Made by a program: the position numbers and the translations under genes. Positions 1 through 9,913 of a stretch of DNA of 64,000 nt are shown piece by piece. Positions within the stretch are counted from its first letter, which is position 1. Every line of letters begins with the position of its first letter. The notes under the pieces are model-generated. The model did not search any database. It saw nothing but the letters and a program-made list of their open reading frames with translations, and was not told where the DNA came from. Origin of the DNA: Vanessa cardui (lineage: Eukaryota > Arthropoda > Insecta > Lepidoptera > Nymphalidae); NCBI RefSeq assembly GCF_905220365.1, contig NC_061124.1:15068501-15132500 (forward strand), written 5' to 3'.

Positions 1-1345
1 ATCGATTTTTCGCATTTTGTTATCCTTGAAAGAAATGCAAAAGTTTTGCAAATCGAGCGGATGGTCTTATTTTGGGATCGATACCACTATTGAAATTTGC
101 AACTTCGCACAAGACCTGGAACCTTGTATTATTTGCAAAAATCGACTTATTTAATTTTATTACCGTCGAAAAAATAAATCTAAACATAATAAGTTATTCA
201 AAAGTATAGAAAAAAAGTATGAGGATATCAAATATTCGTAAGAAAGGTAAGTAAACATTAATGGACGACAATGCGTAGGTTCAATTCGTTTTATTAATCA
301 AAAAATACGTACCGGCAAAATCCTACGTCCGGTTTAAATAAGCCCAACGAAATTTATTTTTGGCATAATCACCTGTCATGTAAAAATAGTACTATACTAA
401 CATCTGTTAGAAACAAATTTTGTTACAAACAATTTCAATGATTAGCATGTGAATGGTATATAGTATTGATTTATTTGAGAGACGAATTCACATCAATAGA
501 AAGATGAACTAGGGGGATCCATAGTACCTTTAAAAGATAATGACAAATTAAATAGTAGAAAAATTTGTTGATGAAGCATGCTGAAAAATACTAAATGCTT
601 CATATAGCACAATAGTTAGGCCCTGATTATATAACAGCGATGTGTACGGAAATAATATTTTGCGTGAATGTGATTAAAAAATATTTCCGAATTCCGGATA
701 TGGTTGCAAATTCAAATACTGACATTAATCCCAAAATTAAACAGTCCCCTCGATTTGCAGAACTTTTGAAATTTTCTTGAAGGTGAAGAAATTAAAAAAA
801 TATATTTTTTGCAAATTGCATTAAGTTCCGGATCGCGTATGAGGTTGCAAATTTGTAAATGCATCAGAATAGATGTTTTGGAAGTTTGCAACCAAGTTTG
901 AAAACTTTTGTAATTATTCCGAGACCACCTTACTCGAAAAAATGACCACGAACTAAAAAGAATTATAAATAAACCTGCTCCGGTCAACGTAAAAGGTTGC
1001 AAATTTAGACAATCGTTCGGTATATTTTTCTGACACATCTGTCAAATTTGCAGAACTTTTGGAACATTTTCCTTCAGTTTAATAAAGAAAAACATTAATT
1101 TTTACTAACAAAAAATGTTCCGTACACTTAAATTGGTTGCAAATTTGACACGTGATGTAAAATAATATATTTAACACCACTCCAACTTTGCAGAACTTTT
1201 GGAATATTGGTCTCAAGAACAGAGCAAATTATTATTTATTGCATTTTTAACAATGTTCCGGACCGCAGAACAGGTTGCAAAATTTTATAGTTTGTTTTAA
1301 TACCATTCCCGACCTTACATAAAAATTTGAAAACTTTTGGAATTA
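1..1345. repeat. Foldback-like element: inverted arrays of a degenerate ~145-bp tandem repeat
   Basis: Five degenerate units with the core TTTGCAGAACTTTTGGAA occur in direct order at about 751, 899, 1046, 1188 and 1326, a period of about 138-148 bases. Between the cores most units carry a second block, ATGTTCCGGA...GGTTGCAAATTT. Positions 1-135 hold the same unit reversed: its reverse complement contains GGTTCCAGG...GTTGCAAATTT and then CTCGATTTGCAAAACTTTTG, close to the unit at 745. About 500 bases of unrelated sequence lie between the arms. Tandem repeats arranged as inverted arms resemble Foldback/Galileo-type elements; no transposase is visible and the left arm leaves the window. Confidence 0.6.
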
Positions 1346-1787
1346 TAATGAATTAATTGTCTTAAATGACTGGACTACGTTACGTAAACGTATTTTCGTA
1401 CTGTGTCGTTTAATTTCTTTGACGAAATTTAATTGAGTCCCACTTTTTCACACAAATTTTTGGGAAGAGGTGTTGTATGTTGAATCTAATTTGATTTTAT
1501 TAATTTTTACAAAGTACATCAAATTTCAATACGTCATAATAAATTAAATCTATCGTGTAAAATTAGTGGTCTACTGCTTGAAATATTGGATCTGATTTAT
1601 ATAAAGCCAAAGCGATTTTTCAAACGTCACCAGACACCAATTTGCTTTAGACGATAGATCAATTGTTGAAATATAAATGTATTTTAGGGAAGGACTTTTA
1701 AAAAATGTTGTTTTCTTCTTCCAAAAGTCAAATTAATCATGATAGAAAGAGAAGAATAAGTAAGGCCGAAATTGTATAATATCTTAC

Positions 1788-1977
1788 TGGTGCATAATCC
1801 GTGCTGACCGAATTGTGGCCGAAGACGTAAAAATAAGATTGTCTATTAGCCTTCGATTGGTAATTTGCGAAACTGATCATAGGTGCCAAAGTACGGGCGT
1901 CACTGAACAAATTTAGAATTACATCACGGTTTGTCTCTACACTCCAACGTTGAGGATCCAATTTTGATGGAGAGTAT
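1788..1977 (-). CDS. Nlg: Neuroligin, coding exon 8 (last one in the window)
   Basis: This exon encodes about residues 401-464: QYSPSKLDPQRWSVETNRDV, ILNLFSDARTLAPMISFANY, QSKANRQSYFYVFGHNSVST, DYAP. The acceptor is ATTCTTTTCAG|ATACTC (phase 2) and the donor GCACCA|GTAAGA (phase 0). L-F-S-D-x-x-x-x-A-P and the Y-F-Y-x-F-x-H block are conserved neuroligin features, the latter preceding the catalytic-His region of enzymes. The next expected block (H-G-E-E-L-P-Y-x-F-G) is not found in 1-1787, so the gene continues left of the window. The remaining ectodomain, transmembrane helix and cytoplasmic tail are therefore not seen. Confidence 0.93.
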
Positions 1978-2040
1978 CTGAAAAGAATAAACGTTAAATT
2001 GACGGAATTTCCATTTTTGAAAAATTGTAAAGTAAAGTAT

Positions 2041-2110
2041 CAGCCTGTAAATTTCCCACAGCTGGGATAAGGCCTCCACTTCCATTAAGGAGAGGGTTTG
2101 GAACATATTT
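2041..2110 (-). mobile_element. SINE (Metulj-like), 3' fragment
   Basis: This 70-base fragment matches the tail half of the tRNA-headed SINE found complete at 18457-18752: CAGCCTGTAAATTTCCCAC, then a GGAGAGGGTTTGGAACATATT block. It lies in intron 7, 63 bases upstream of exon 8 in the direction of transcription. Confidence 0.8.
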
Positions 2111-2204
2111 GAAAAAAACTAAAATATCTTATTAATGCAGTCATAACACTTCAAAGATTTTGTAAGCAAGCCTTGCACCAGATGTCATTTTAAAAATAAA
2201 ATTA

Positions 2205-3609
2205 TTAACCCTTATGTGAGTGACAAATAAAACACCTTTAATAGAGTGACGAGGTACCCGGGTACCTTCATACAGTTTATGCGTAATGTAAACGAACAAG
2301 ATCGGCTTTTGTGTCACCAATACTTTAAATATTATTATTTTAGCTAATATAAACAATTGACAATTTGTGGCGATCAAAGCGGAAGTGAGGTGGGTGCGGT
2401 TCATGGTTATCGGCGTACAAGAAACACTGGATCCATTCAACACTTCGTATCGTACTTGAAATTTGACTGTATACTTTTGTTTTTATTGTACGAGTATATT
2501 TATAATTTGTGAGTTTATAATATATCATTATGAATAATGGAGCTCTTGCTCAGTTTACTCACAGGTACTCACAATTTATCACTTCTCAATAAAGATCACA
2601 TGTTCAAATATAAAATTCCAAAGAAATGCTAGCGTTATTAGCAGAATATTCTAGTGACGAGGCTATATTATGTATATATATATATATATATAATATATAT
2701 AATAATAATATAATATATAATAATATATATAATATGATAATAAACATGATTATTTGCCTTAGGTCGAAGTGGGTACACTTAAAACTTCAGACGTGGAACC
2801 AGAAATTGAAGTCGATAATGATTCTTATAATACCTATGCGAATTTTGAAAGGGAAACTTCGCTTGAAAATATTCCTGATGCAAAAGATGGATCGAGGTGG
2901 TACTCTGAACCACTTCCCAAAATACAAACTGGTAATAGAAATATTTTTGGTCAACAGGGCGGCTCCATGGATCTAATAAAGAGCATTTTTTCGGGCTGCG
3001 ATATCCAATGATAGATTCAAAATGCAGCTAGGCTTCGTATGATTTCATAATAACGTAACGAACCCTAAATATTTGTTATCTGATAAACCTACTATACGAG
3101 ATATTTGGACATGTTCATTTCAAATTTGAAAAAGTTTAAAAAGATCCTGAATGTATTACCGCTGACGAATAACTATATGGATATCGTGGGCGAATTCGCT
3201 TTACTCAATACATGCCATCAACCTGAAAAGTATGGCATAAAAATATTTCTTAGGCTTGTGATTCAAATAATTCCTACCCCCTAAATAGAAAAATATATAC
3301 AGGAAAGTCAAGTGATGGCATATGTCAAATTAATTTTGGAGAATATACTGTATTAGATCTCATAACTACCTCACAACACAAAGAGGTACCCGGGTACCTC
3401 GTCACTCGATAGTGACTATAAAATATATTTTGGTTTCCAAAAAGTATTGTAAATAGTAGACTTGGCCAAAAACATAAAAAAAATTTAATTTATATATAGT
3501 TAGAAGCTCTCCCAAAGCCGCAGTTGCGTACAGCGCGTATATCATACATTTTTATAAATTTGAAAATGCAAAAGGTACCCGGGTACCTCGTCACTCACAT
3601 AAGGGTTAA
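2205..3609 (+). mobile_element. piggyBac-like DNA transposon with TTAA target sites
   Basis: The element runs from 2209 to 3605. Its terminal inverted repeats are perfect over 16 bases (CCCTTATGTGAGTGAC at 2209-2224, GTCACTCACATAAGGG at 3590-3605) and are flanked by TTAA at 2205-2208 and 3606-3609, the target site that defines the piggyBac superfamily. Subterminal copies of the 14-bp palindrome GGTACCCGGGTACC lie at 2253-2266, 3385-3398 and 3574-3587, each next to a GAGTGACGAG or CTCGTCACTC motif. At 1.4 kb it is about 1 kb shorter than autonomous relatives and carries only a broken transposase gene on the plus strand. It sits inside intron 7 of the neuroligin gene, in antisense orientation. 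Confidence 0.93.
2626..3290 (+). pseudogene. Decayed piggyBac-type transposase
   Basis: The remnant opens with an acidic N-terminal piece (LALLAEYSSDEA at about 2629), is interrupted by an expanded TA/TAA microsatellite (about 2668-2740), and resumes in another frame at 2769 with a D-G-S-R-W-Y-S-E-P-L-P segment typical of the region before the catalytic domain. Near 3155-3245 a further piece in another frame reads ITADE, stop, LYGYRGRIRFTQYMPS and, after a stop, KYGIK. This matches the conserved V/I-D-E-x-L-x-G-Y-x-G-R-x-x-F-x-Q-Y-x-P-x-K block around the second catalytic aspartate of piggyBac transposases. Stops, frame changes and a large internal deletion show that it cannot make a working enzyme. 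Confidence 0.75.
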
Positions 3610-3665
3610 AGATATAAAAAGTTAAATATTCAGTACAAAAGTATCCTAAATATTTGTTGAACACA

Positions 3666-3955
3666 CTCACTGCCGTAAAACGCCGATTAACCGATTCGCC
3701 AATTATCCGAATCAGCCCTAAGCGTAATGTAAAAAATTAAAAACAGGTATTTTTATGCCTTGTATTTTTGCTAAGGTCTGATTGGATTGCAACTTACTCT
3801 GATCGAGATATTTAAGTAAGCGTTATTGTAGAACTGTGTTTGTTAAACATAATAAAGTTTATTCCATGTGTGACTGTTGGTTTTTCTTTGTTACGATTAT
3901 CCGAATCGATCCCGGTCTAAATTAATTCGGATAATTTCTACTGTGCTTTGGTGCC
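3666..3955. mobile_element. Possible pogo/Tigger-like MITE
   Basis: The motif TTATCCGAAT(C) appears three times: direct at about 3698 and 3896, and inverted at about 3930 in TTCGGATAATTTCTACTGTG. The right end resembles the CAGTAGAAA...TTATCCG ends of pogo-type elements; the left end (CACTGCCGTAAAACGCCGAT) is only a loose inverted match. No coding sequence is present. Confidence 0.3.
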
Positions 3956-4521
3956 GTTTACATATCTACGCAGATGTTATAAAAATTAAAGATTTTCAAA
4001 TATTTTCAGCTTAGTCCTTCAAGGAACCCTTGGTAAGAATAATTAACCTATGTTACCTTATTGCAAGTTGTTAGGAACACATGACATAATTTCATTTGAT
4101 AAATAAGATTTTCACCATTTTTCTCATTTATTGACAAGCAAGAGGTAATTTAAAACCCATAAAAATGTCACAATATAATCACTCAAATCAATTCAATATA
4201 TTAATTATTTTATTTACAACTTTGATAGCTTACAAGTAATTTGAATAAGTATTGCAATGCAGGCCGGGCATTAGCTAGTAAAATATTTGAAAAACGGTTG
4301 CTGATCTCCATATAGAACGAATAAAAGTACTTATTTGGGTCCATATAATTTAAATTCATGGGGTCGTAACATTCAGTATCACATAATATTGATCTATATA
4401 ACTGTTTTATGGCAGGAAACGTGCAAGAGTCTTAGTCAGTCCGTCATATTTAGTTTGTAGTTTTTGCTCAGTGAAGTAAAGGTTTGTGAATACCTATAAT
4501 ACAAATTTTCATTTGACTTTC

Positions 4522-4733
4522 AAGCAGGAAGCACCACTGAATATTCATATCCTTTATGTTGCGTTTATAATTCATCTCGTGAATGCATGGGTTTAATGCC
4601 ATAGAAATTCTGCCTCATGTGTATTCCACCAACCCGCTTTGGAACAGCATGATGGAATATGTTCCGAACTCTCCTCAAAGGGAAAGGAGGCCTTAGTCCA
4701 GCAGTGGCAGGCAGGATGTTGTTGTTTCAAGCA
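4522..4733 (+). mobile_element. SINE (Metulj-like), 5'-truncated and internally deleted
   Basis: The copy starts within the head (AGCACCACTGAATATTCATA), continues with TTTATAATTCATCTCGTG, and then skips to the ATTCCACCAACCCGC tail block, so about 40 bases are missing in the middle. It lies antisense in intron 7. Confidence 0.75.
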
Positions 4734-4916
4734 GGAAACACTTATTATTTACATGAGATTTGAATGAAACTAGTCTTGATTTTAAGCTCTTATAGAAATA
4801 TTACTCCGACGATATGAAGTTATCATTGTCGTAGATAAAGGAATGATCAGAAATTTTTATCATCTTTGCAGGATGTATTGATGATAAAAATCCAACAACC
4901 CTGGAAACTAATGGTA

Positions 4917-5045
4917 TGTAGTGACACTGGCTCATCTTTCAAACAGAATGGCAAAAGTTAAAGCATTGCTGTTTTGTTTTGAAATATATGTTGCTTCCTA
5001 TCCAGATGGGCTTGCATAAAGCCCTGACACCAAGAAAGTCATTGA
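4917..5045 (-). repeat. Interspersed repeat B, degenerate copy
   Basis: Reads GACACTGGCTCATCTTTCAA and ends CATAAAGCCCTGACACCAAG, a diverged reverse copy of the ~280-bp repeat described at 6275-6562. Confidence 0.5.
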
Positions 5046-5249
5046 CAGAATTCTTGTAATGCTTAGGAAAACTGTAACATCAATACATAAATGTATATGT
5101 ATATGTAATATAGTTTTGCCATATTGCAGTGTTTTATTAGTTTTCGTTCGTAAAACTTACAGTTTTATTATTTGAAAACATCGAGCTAAAATGTTTTCTA
5201 TATAACCTGATTTTTTTTAAATATATCTACAAACATATTCAGTGCTATC

Positions 5250-5690
5250 TCTTCAACTAAGTATATTCGACCCGAGGACAGAATCAAGCTACTTTATGTG
5301 TTTGCTACGGTGTCATCTAGTCTATTATATAAATAAACAATGTTTGTAGATATTTAACCAGTTCCATTGGTCTCCGTCTCCTATAACAATGTGAATCTAG
5401 TTTGTATGACTCCTGCGAGACCTGTCTTTCCAGGGATAGAGGAGTTGTGCTTATCAGATGACATCCTCATTACAATCACGAGAAGTAGCTTCCAAAAGGC
5501 TACATGCCTAAACTTTCTATCCAACGTTAGAGAGCCGACAGTACCGCGCCGGTGTGGTATGCTCTGTAGCTTTGAATGGTTCAACCATTTGTATGGATGC
5601 CTACACTCTTCGAGGGACACAGTGTTCAGAGCGATGGCGGACTACCGTGCGGTGTCGTGAACATACTTCTCGTGAGAAATACGTCTTAAC
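5250..5690. other. Patch of lower AT content without a recognised gene
   Basis: This part of intron 7 stands out by more even base composition. Overlapping open frames of 97 codons (+, 5367-5660) and 79 codons (-, 5620-5381) exist. Neither peptide resembles a family I know, and neither fits the neuroligin. It could be a decayed exon or a transposon fragment. Confidence 0.2.
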
Positions 5691-6274
5691 TTTAATATGT
5701 TATTAATCAAATATTAAACGATAATGATTTAAAACATTGTCATAATTAATATTAAAAAATAATTATTGATAGCATTGAAACTTAATAAACCAAGATGTCT
5801 TGTATCTAACAAGTTTAAGCTTTCAACGTCAAGCTTTAACAATTCAAAAGTTTAGATATATTTATTGCAAATATTGTTGCCTAAGGATGTTCCTATGTAC
5901 TTAAACTCTCACACCGGCAAGACACATTGATACAGTGCAACAGGTTTCGTCTAATTAATATTCAACTTTATATCCTTCACATTATGGTGCATTATTGCGG
6001 AACGGATTATCTTTCTCTTAACGCCCTGACAAATTTAAGTCATACGTCAGTGGAGATTGCTCTCGTAGGTATTTTCGCTGTCGTGCCTTGAAAGCACATT
6101 AAGCCGTCAGATCTTGTTGTATGACACAAGCGAATGGTGGCTAGCGTTCGCTTTAAGCGCTTTAAAAGAAATTACTTAATTAATCAAAAGAAAATAACAC
6201 AAACATATTATTTGTCGGAACATTTATTTTCTAAGGTATTAAGTTATTGTGATGTTAATGTAATGTTAAGCTTA
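5691..6274. other. Intronic sequence, nothing recognised
   Basis: The first part is AT-rich filler. From about 5980 to 6130 a more complex segment (GCACATTAAGCCGTCAGATC) resembles repeat-derived sequence common in Lepidoptera, but I cannot name the family. Confidence 0.3.
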
Positions 6275-6562
6275 CTTGATGGTAGGGCTTTGTGCAAGCC
6301 CGTCTGGGTAGGTACCACACACTCATCAGATATTCTACCGCCAAATAACAGTACTCAGTATTGTTGTGTTCCGGTTTGAAGAGTGAGTGAGCCAGTGTAA
6401 CTACAGGCACAAGGGACATAACATCTTAGTTCCCAAGGTTCGTGGCACATTGACGATGTAAGAAATAGTTAATATTTCTTACAGCGTCTATGGGTGATGG
6501 TGACCACTTACCATCAGGTGGCCCATATGCTCGTTCGCCAACCTACACCATCAAAAAAGATG
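6275..6562 (+). repeat. Interspersed repeat B, near full length (~280 bp)
   Basis: This is the reference copy of a family seen at least seven times in the window. It begins GGTAGGGCTTTGTGCAAGCC, passes through CTACAGGCACAAGGGACATA and ATGGTGACCACTTACCATCA, and ends in GCCAACCTACACCATC followed by an A-rich tail. The tail suggests a retroposed element (SINE, or the 3' end of a LINE). No pol III A/B boxes were obvious and no class is assigned. Confidence 0.75.
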
Positions 6563-6938
6563 TTGGATTGTATTGGATTTAATATATCTTAAATTCAAAG
6601 CAAACCTAAGATTTATCATTGATTTTTCTTTAATCGTTAAAAACTAAAATAAAACTATAAATAAATGTAAATCAATATACACATGGTTTTATCCATTCAT
6701 TGTGCATTACGTGCTATCTTTTAACTTAGGCCTTTTGAAAAATATAATATCTAGAATACGTTTTCAAGTCAAAAGGTCAACATATGACAAATAATACACA
6801 AGTTCTCACTTTGGCGGAGCCAAAGTAGGATATCACATGGTCTTTATTATACAACTTCATTTTTTATGTTAAGAAATACTACGTTTCAATATATTTATAA
6901 CAAAAACTAAAATACAATATTTTTTCTTAAAAACTTAC

Positions 6939-7106
6939 TGTTTTAAAACCTCCTTCAGAGTCACATCTTCCGCTCCTTCAAAAACTATTTTGGCAAACTT
7001 TTTAATGAATTCGTCTCTTTGATTCTCCAAAATACCATGATCGAGCTCTATCACACCGAAGTCATGGTAGCTCTCAAGTTCTGTGACGCCACTTAACAGC
7101 TGATAT
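6939..7106 (-). CDS. Nlg: Neuroligin, coding exon 7
   Basis: This exon encodes about residues 345-400, reading KYQLLSGVTELESYHDFGVI, ELDHGILENQRDEFIKKFAK, IVFEGAEDVTLKEVLKQ. The acceptor is TTCTTTTTTAG|ATATCAG and the donor AAACA|GTAAGT, phase 2 on both sides. The L-L-S-G-V-T-E-x-E-S-Y stretch matches the (M/L)-x-G-V-x-x-x-E-x-x-x segment that in active esterases carries the acid of the triad; the remaining part matches the helical region preceding the Y-x-D-W-like block. A Helitron begins 25 bases upstream of this acceptor in the direction of transcription. Confidence 0.93.
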
Positions 7107-7131
7107 CTAAAAAAGAATATAAAATTATGAA

Positions 7132-7360
7132 TCATTACATAGTATAAAACAAAGTCGCTTACCGCTGTCTGTCCCTATGTATGCTTAGATCAGAAGAGGA
7201 AGACTCTTGTATACGTTGTATACAAGAGTATATATTGATAAAGGCAAAATAGCAAACAAACACTGATAATTTTAGATGTTTCTTAATAGAAAAATATTGT
7301 AGAATATTTTATATTTATTATCGGTATTGTACCCGTGCGATGCTATATTATAAGTCCTAG
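7132..7360 (+). mobile_element. Helitron-like non-autonomous element
   Basis: The 229-bp segment starts with TC (TCATTACATAGTATAAAAC), continues AAAGTCGCT...CTGTCTGTCCC, and ends in CTAG followed by T, with the host base before the element being A. TC...CTRR ends inserted between A and T are the Helitron signature. Related 5' ends occur at 12152 and 13235. It begins 25 bases upstream of neuroligin exon 7, so it supplies most of the sequence where the branch point would lie. Confidence 0.7.
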
Positions 7361-7527
7361 TCATCTTGTCCGTTTAATGTGTGTGATAAGTGACAAGTCT
7401 CAAGTCTAATGACACTATTTGATTAATTAGCAATGCCCAAATATACATATATATACAGCAAACTAATACTATTTGAATTTTCAGTGTTTTGTCAACAGAT
7501 TCCGAGTGAGAGTAATAAATAACTTAC

Positions 7528-7659
7528 TTGCTCAAAAGATTTGGGAATGCGTCCATTGTTTTTGATGGTTCACTGGGAATAAATGAACCAGCGACCACTG
7601 GTCCTAACGCTGTCTCGAATTCTCGAGCTAGTATTTGCACTTTCTTTATTTCTGATAAT
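7528..7659 (-). CDS. Nlg: Neuroligin, coding exon 6
   Basis: This exon encodes about residues 301-344, reading LSEIKKVQILAREFETALGP, VVAGSFIPSEPSKTMDAFPN, LLS. The acceptor is TATTTTCAG|ATTATC and the donor AGCAA|GTAAGT, phase 2 at both ends. L-G-P-V-V-x-G-x-x-I-P-x-x-P corresponds to the F-G-P-V-I-D-G-x-x-I-P-x-x-P motif of neuroligins. The aspartate of that motif is alanine here. The exon is short enough that no long open frame marks it on the minus strand; it was placed by splice sites and homology to the family. Confidence 0.92.
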
Positions 7660-7872
7660 CTGAAAATAAAATGGAAATCACTGTCTTCACAAATCAATTA
7701 CCACTTAATGAAGTGTATACAATAAAATACATTTATTTTAATTAAAACTCCAGCAGGAAATTATTCATTTATAAAATAGCAAATAATTCATTTCGTTATT
7801 TGTTAAAAAAAACATTCGTCTTATATATTACGTTTTTATTTTAAATGAATATTCAAATTATAAAGTACTTAC

Positions 7873-8023
7873 GGTTTATTTTGTAAGCATGCCATCATAT
7901 TCTTGGAATTTAAATTACAACCCAAACTCTGAGCGACTTGCAACGTGTACTGTGTGGGATCCTTTGTCATTGCTGAATCAGATAGCGCGGATCCTGACAT
8001 AAGTATCGCTCGATGGAATAATC
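7873..8023 (-). CDS. Nlg: Neuroligin, coding exon 5
   Basis: This exon encodes about residues 251-300: GLFHRAILMSGSALSDSAMT, KDPTQYTLQVAQSLGCNLNS, KNMMACLQNKP. The acceptor is TTTTTTGCAG|GATTATTCC, phase 1; the donor is ACC|GTAAGT, phase 2. L-F-H-R-A-I-x-M-S-G-S-A-L is the conserved segment after the nucleophile elbow in neuroligins and other cholinesterase-like proteins. The Cys in SLGC and the Cys in MACL fit the second conserved disulfide pair. From here on introns are in phase 2 instead of phase 1. Confidence 0.94.
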
Positions 8024-9517
8024 CTGCAAAAAATATATTGTAGAAAAATATTATCATAGATATTGGCTAATTAGTCACAGTGGTTTTGGATGGTGATTGT
8101 TACATAAATACAACTTATATAAATTTACTTAGTCTCCCACTAAGTCTAGGGAGGTAGAGGGAGGTAGTCTAGCAGATAGGCTAGACTATCAGGGTTAGTA
8201 ACATCCAGTTTGCACGTAGCTAAACTGTAGTATGTATTTATTCATTTTCAGACTATCCACAATCCGCCTTAAAATTAAAAATCTAGGTACATCCTTCAGT
8301 TGTCTCCTTTTAGCTCTTAGTCTCATGTCAATCAAAATCCCTATAACAATGATTTTCTATGCTAGTAGTACTAGTACGATTACAATTTTTAAACAACCCA
8401 CAATTCTTAGTTGAGTTTTGGAAGCATTTTTTTACTAAATTTCATTTATATTTTTTTAGCTAACCAACGTGAATCGAAATTTCACTAAGCTAAATGAGTC
8501 TCTTGGGCAATGGGGTAATAACATTTTTGTAAAAAAAGAAACATAATCTAATCAAACAAAACAATCTTCATTAAAACATCTAACAAAACTTAGACGAAGA
8601 GATTGTTAACAATGACCAACAATGAACTGGCTCACTTTGTGGACGACACGAAATCCTACCCAGATTAATTATTCTCATTTCAATGGGTCAGATGTTTTGC
8701 TCAATTTCCCGTTTTTGTTAATGAAGCATCATTAGTCAAAACATTGTTTTCGTTCGTTAGCACTTTTCTTTATGATGAAAGAAAATATTAAAATTGTTCA
8801 GAGAATCGCAGACCGGCGGCTACTATGACTTTAATTAAGGACGAAATTCTCAAACCTACTAAAAGAACAAAACTGGCCCTGCTAATGGAAATGGTGGAAG
8901 AAGTATTATTTAATGAGTTTTTTTTTGTCCTCAAAGAACAGAAAATTATGTTCGTATTTCATCATACTTGTTCATTCAGGTTAGATTTTTGGTACTTACG
9001 AGATTCGCAAGATAGAAATTTTATCAATGAAAATATAGAAATCACAAGGTTGATTTCAGTTGAGATATTTTATTTGACTTTTACCTACATACATGCTACA
9101 ATGGTGGTACATGCTAGAACTATGCTAAGCAATTTCAGACGTACGTTCTATATACGTACCTTGCTCTCCCCGGTAAAAGCAATAATTCTACCATTTTCCA
9201 TTCCAAGGCTCTGATATATGAGAATACGTATGAAATATCTAAATTCACAGGATTTGTAATTTATAAATTATTATAATATAGATGGAAATATATGTTATCT
9301 GATAGTGTTCCATAGTTACCATATTAGTTGATTGATGTGCTAGATGTTCTCATTTGATTCTATATTCAGTATCTGTTTTAGATTTATAATCAATCTAACT
9401 TCAAACTCACGATAGAAAATCACTCATAAAAGTTTATTTGAATCGGGAATATTTAGTTTGCGTTCATGTTCTACAATATCAGATCGTGTAATAAGATTCT
9501 AAAGTATAATGTCTCAC
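8024..9517. other. Neuroligin intron 4, no feature recognised
   Basis: AT-rich intron sequence. A 129-codon plus-strand frame at 8825-9214 lies here. Its peptide has no recognisable domain and the base composition is intronic, so it is not called a gene. Around 8167-8186 a short perfect hairpin GTCTAGC-AGATAG-GCTAGAC is present. Confidence 0.5.
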
Positions 9518-9706
9518 CGTTAGATATAGGAGATAGCATGAGAAAATTTACACAGGCGGCTCCCGTTCCATGGCCCATCAGAGTCACAGAATTTGGGTCA
9601 CCGTTTAAATCTTCTATGTTATCTTTTATCCACTGTAAAGCCGCTAGTTGGTCTAGAAGGCCGTTGTTACCGTAGACATGCTCGGTGATACTCGGCTTCA
9701 TGAAAC
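9518..9706 (-). CDS. Nlg: Neuroligin, coding exon 4 (nucleophile-elbow region, catalytic serine absent)
   Basis: This exon encodes about residues 188-250: GFMKPSITEHVYGNNGLLDQ, LAALQWIKDNIEDLNGDPNS, VTLMGHGTGAACVNFLMLSP, ISN. The acceptor is AATTTATAG|GTTTCATG and the donor AACG|GTGAGA, phase 1 at both ends. N-x-G-L-L-D-Q-x-A-A-L-x-W-I-x-x-N-I and G-D-P-x-x-V-T are core superfamily motifs. In active cholinesterases the elbow reads G-E-S-A-G. Here it reads G-H-G-T-G, so the nucleophilic serine is replaced by glycine, as in other insect neuroligins. The protein is therefore an adhesion molecule and not an enzyme. It joins exon 5 without a gap (SPISN-G-LFHRAILMSGS). Confidence 0.94.
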
Positions 9707-9913
9707 CTATAAATTTATTAAAATGTAATTTTACAAGTAGAGTAGTGCCTTGTTCTTCTAACATTAAAAGTTTGCGAATAGTTTGTAACAAGGTAACAGC
9801 TGAAATGTGTACTATGTGAAAGTCGCAGGCTTACTCCTTATGTGTTGTTTATCTAAATTTGATCGTGAAAATGTAAATAAATAAAAAAAAAATAAAATAA
9901 ATAAAAATCCTGC
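9707..9913 (-). other. Abnormal gap between neuroligin exons 3 and 4
   Basis: Between exon 3 (Y-D-G) and exon 4 (G-F-M-K) only these 207 bases are present. Read on the minus strand in all three frames, they do not encode the expected A-S-Y-G...N-Y-R-L-G-V-L-G block. On the plus strand the right-hand 40 bases are almost only A with scattered T (AAATAAATAAAAAAAAAATA) and abut the exon 3 coding sequence. This is the look of a retroposon 3' tail inserted antisense to the gene. The exon 4 acceptor is intact. Any intron here must use a non-GT donor. Confidence 0.6.

Noticed and set aside
712..1038. 108-codon minus-strand ORF as a gene or further neuroligin exon
   Set aside because: It spans the degenerate tandem repeat, and the peptide shows repeat translation (LQICNLIRDPELNAICKK) and no esterase motif.
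8825..9214. 129-codon plus-strand ORF as a gene
   Set aside because: It lies inside a neuroligin intron, has no recognisable domain and intronic base composition.
9720..9791. The open frame upstream of exon 4 (LLVKLHFNKFIGFMKPS) as a diverged version of the missing neuroligin block
   Set aside because: Only scattered positions agree with V-V-T-L-N-F-R-L-G-V-L-G, the glycine and arginine are absent, and a clean splice acceptor lies exactly before GFMKPS, so the upstream frame is intronic.
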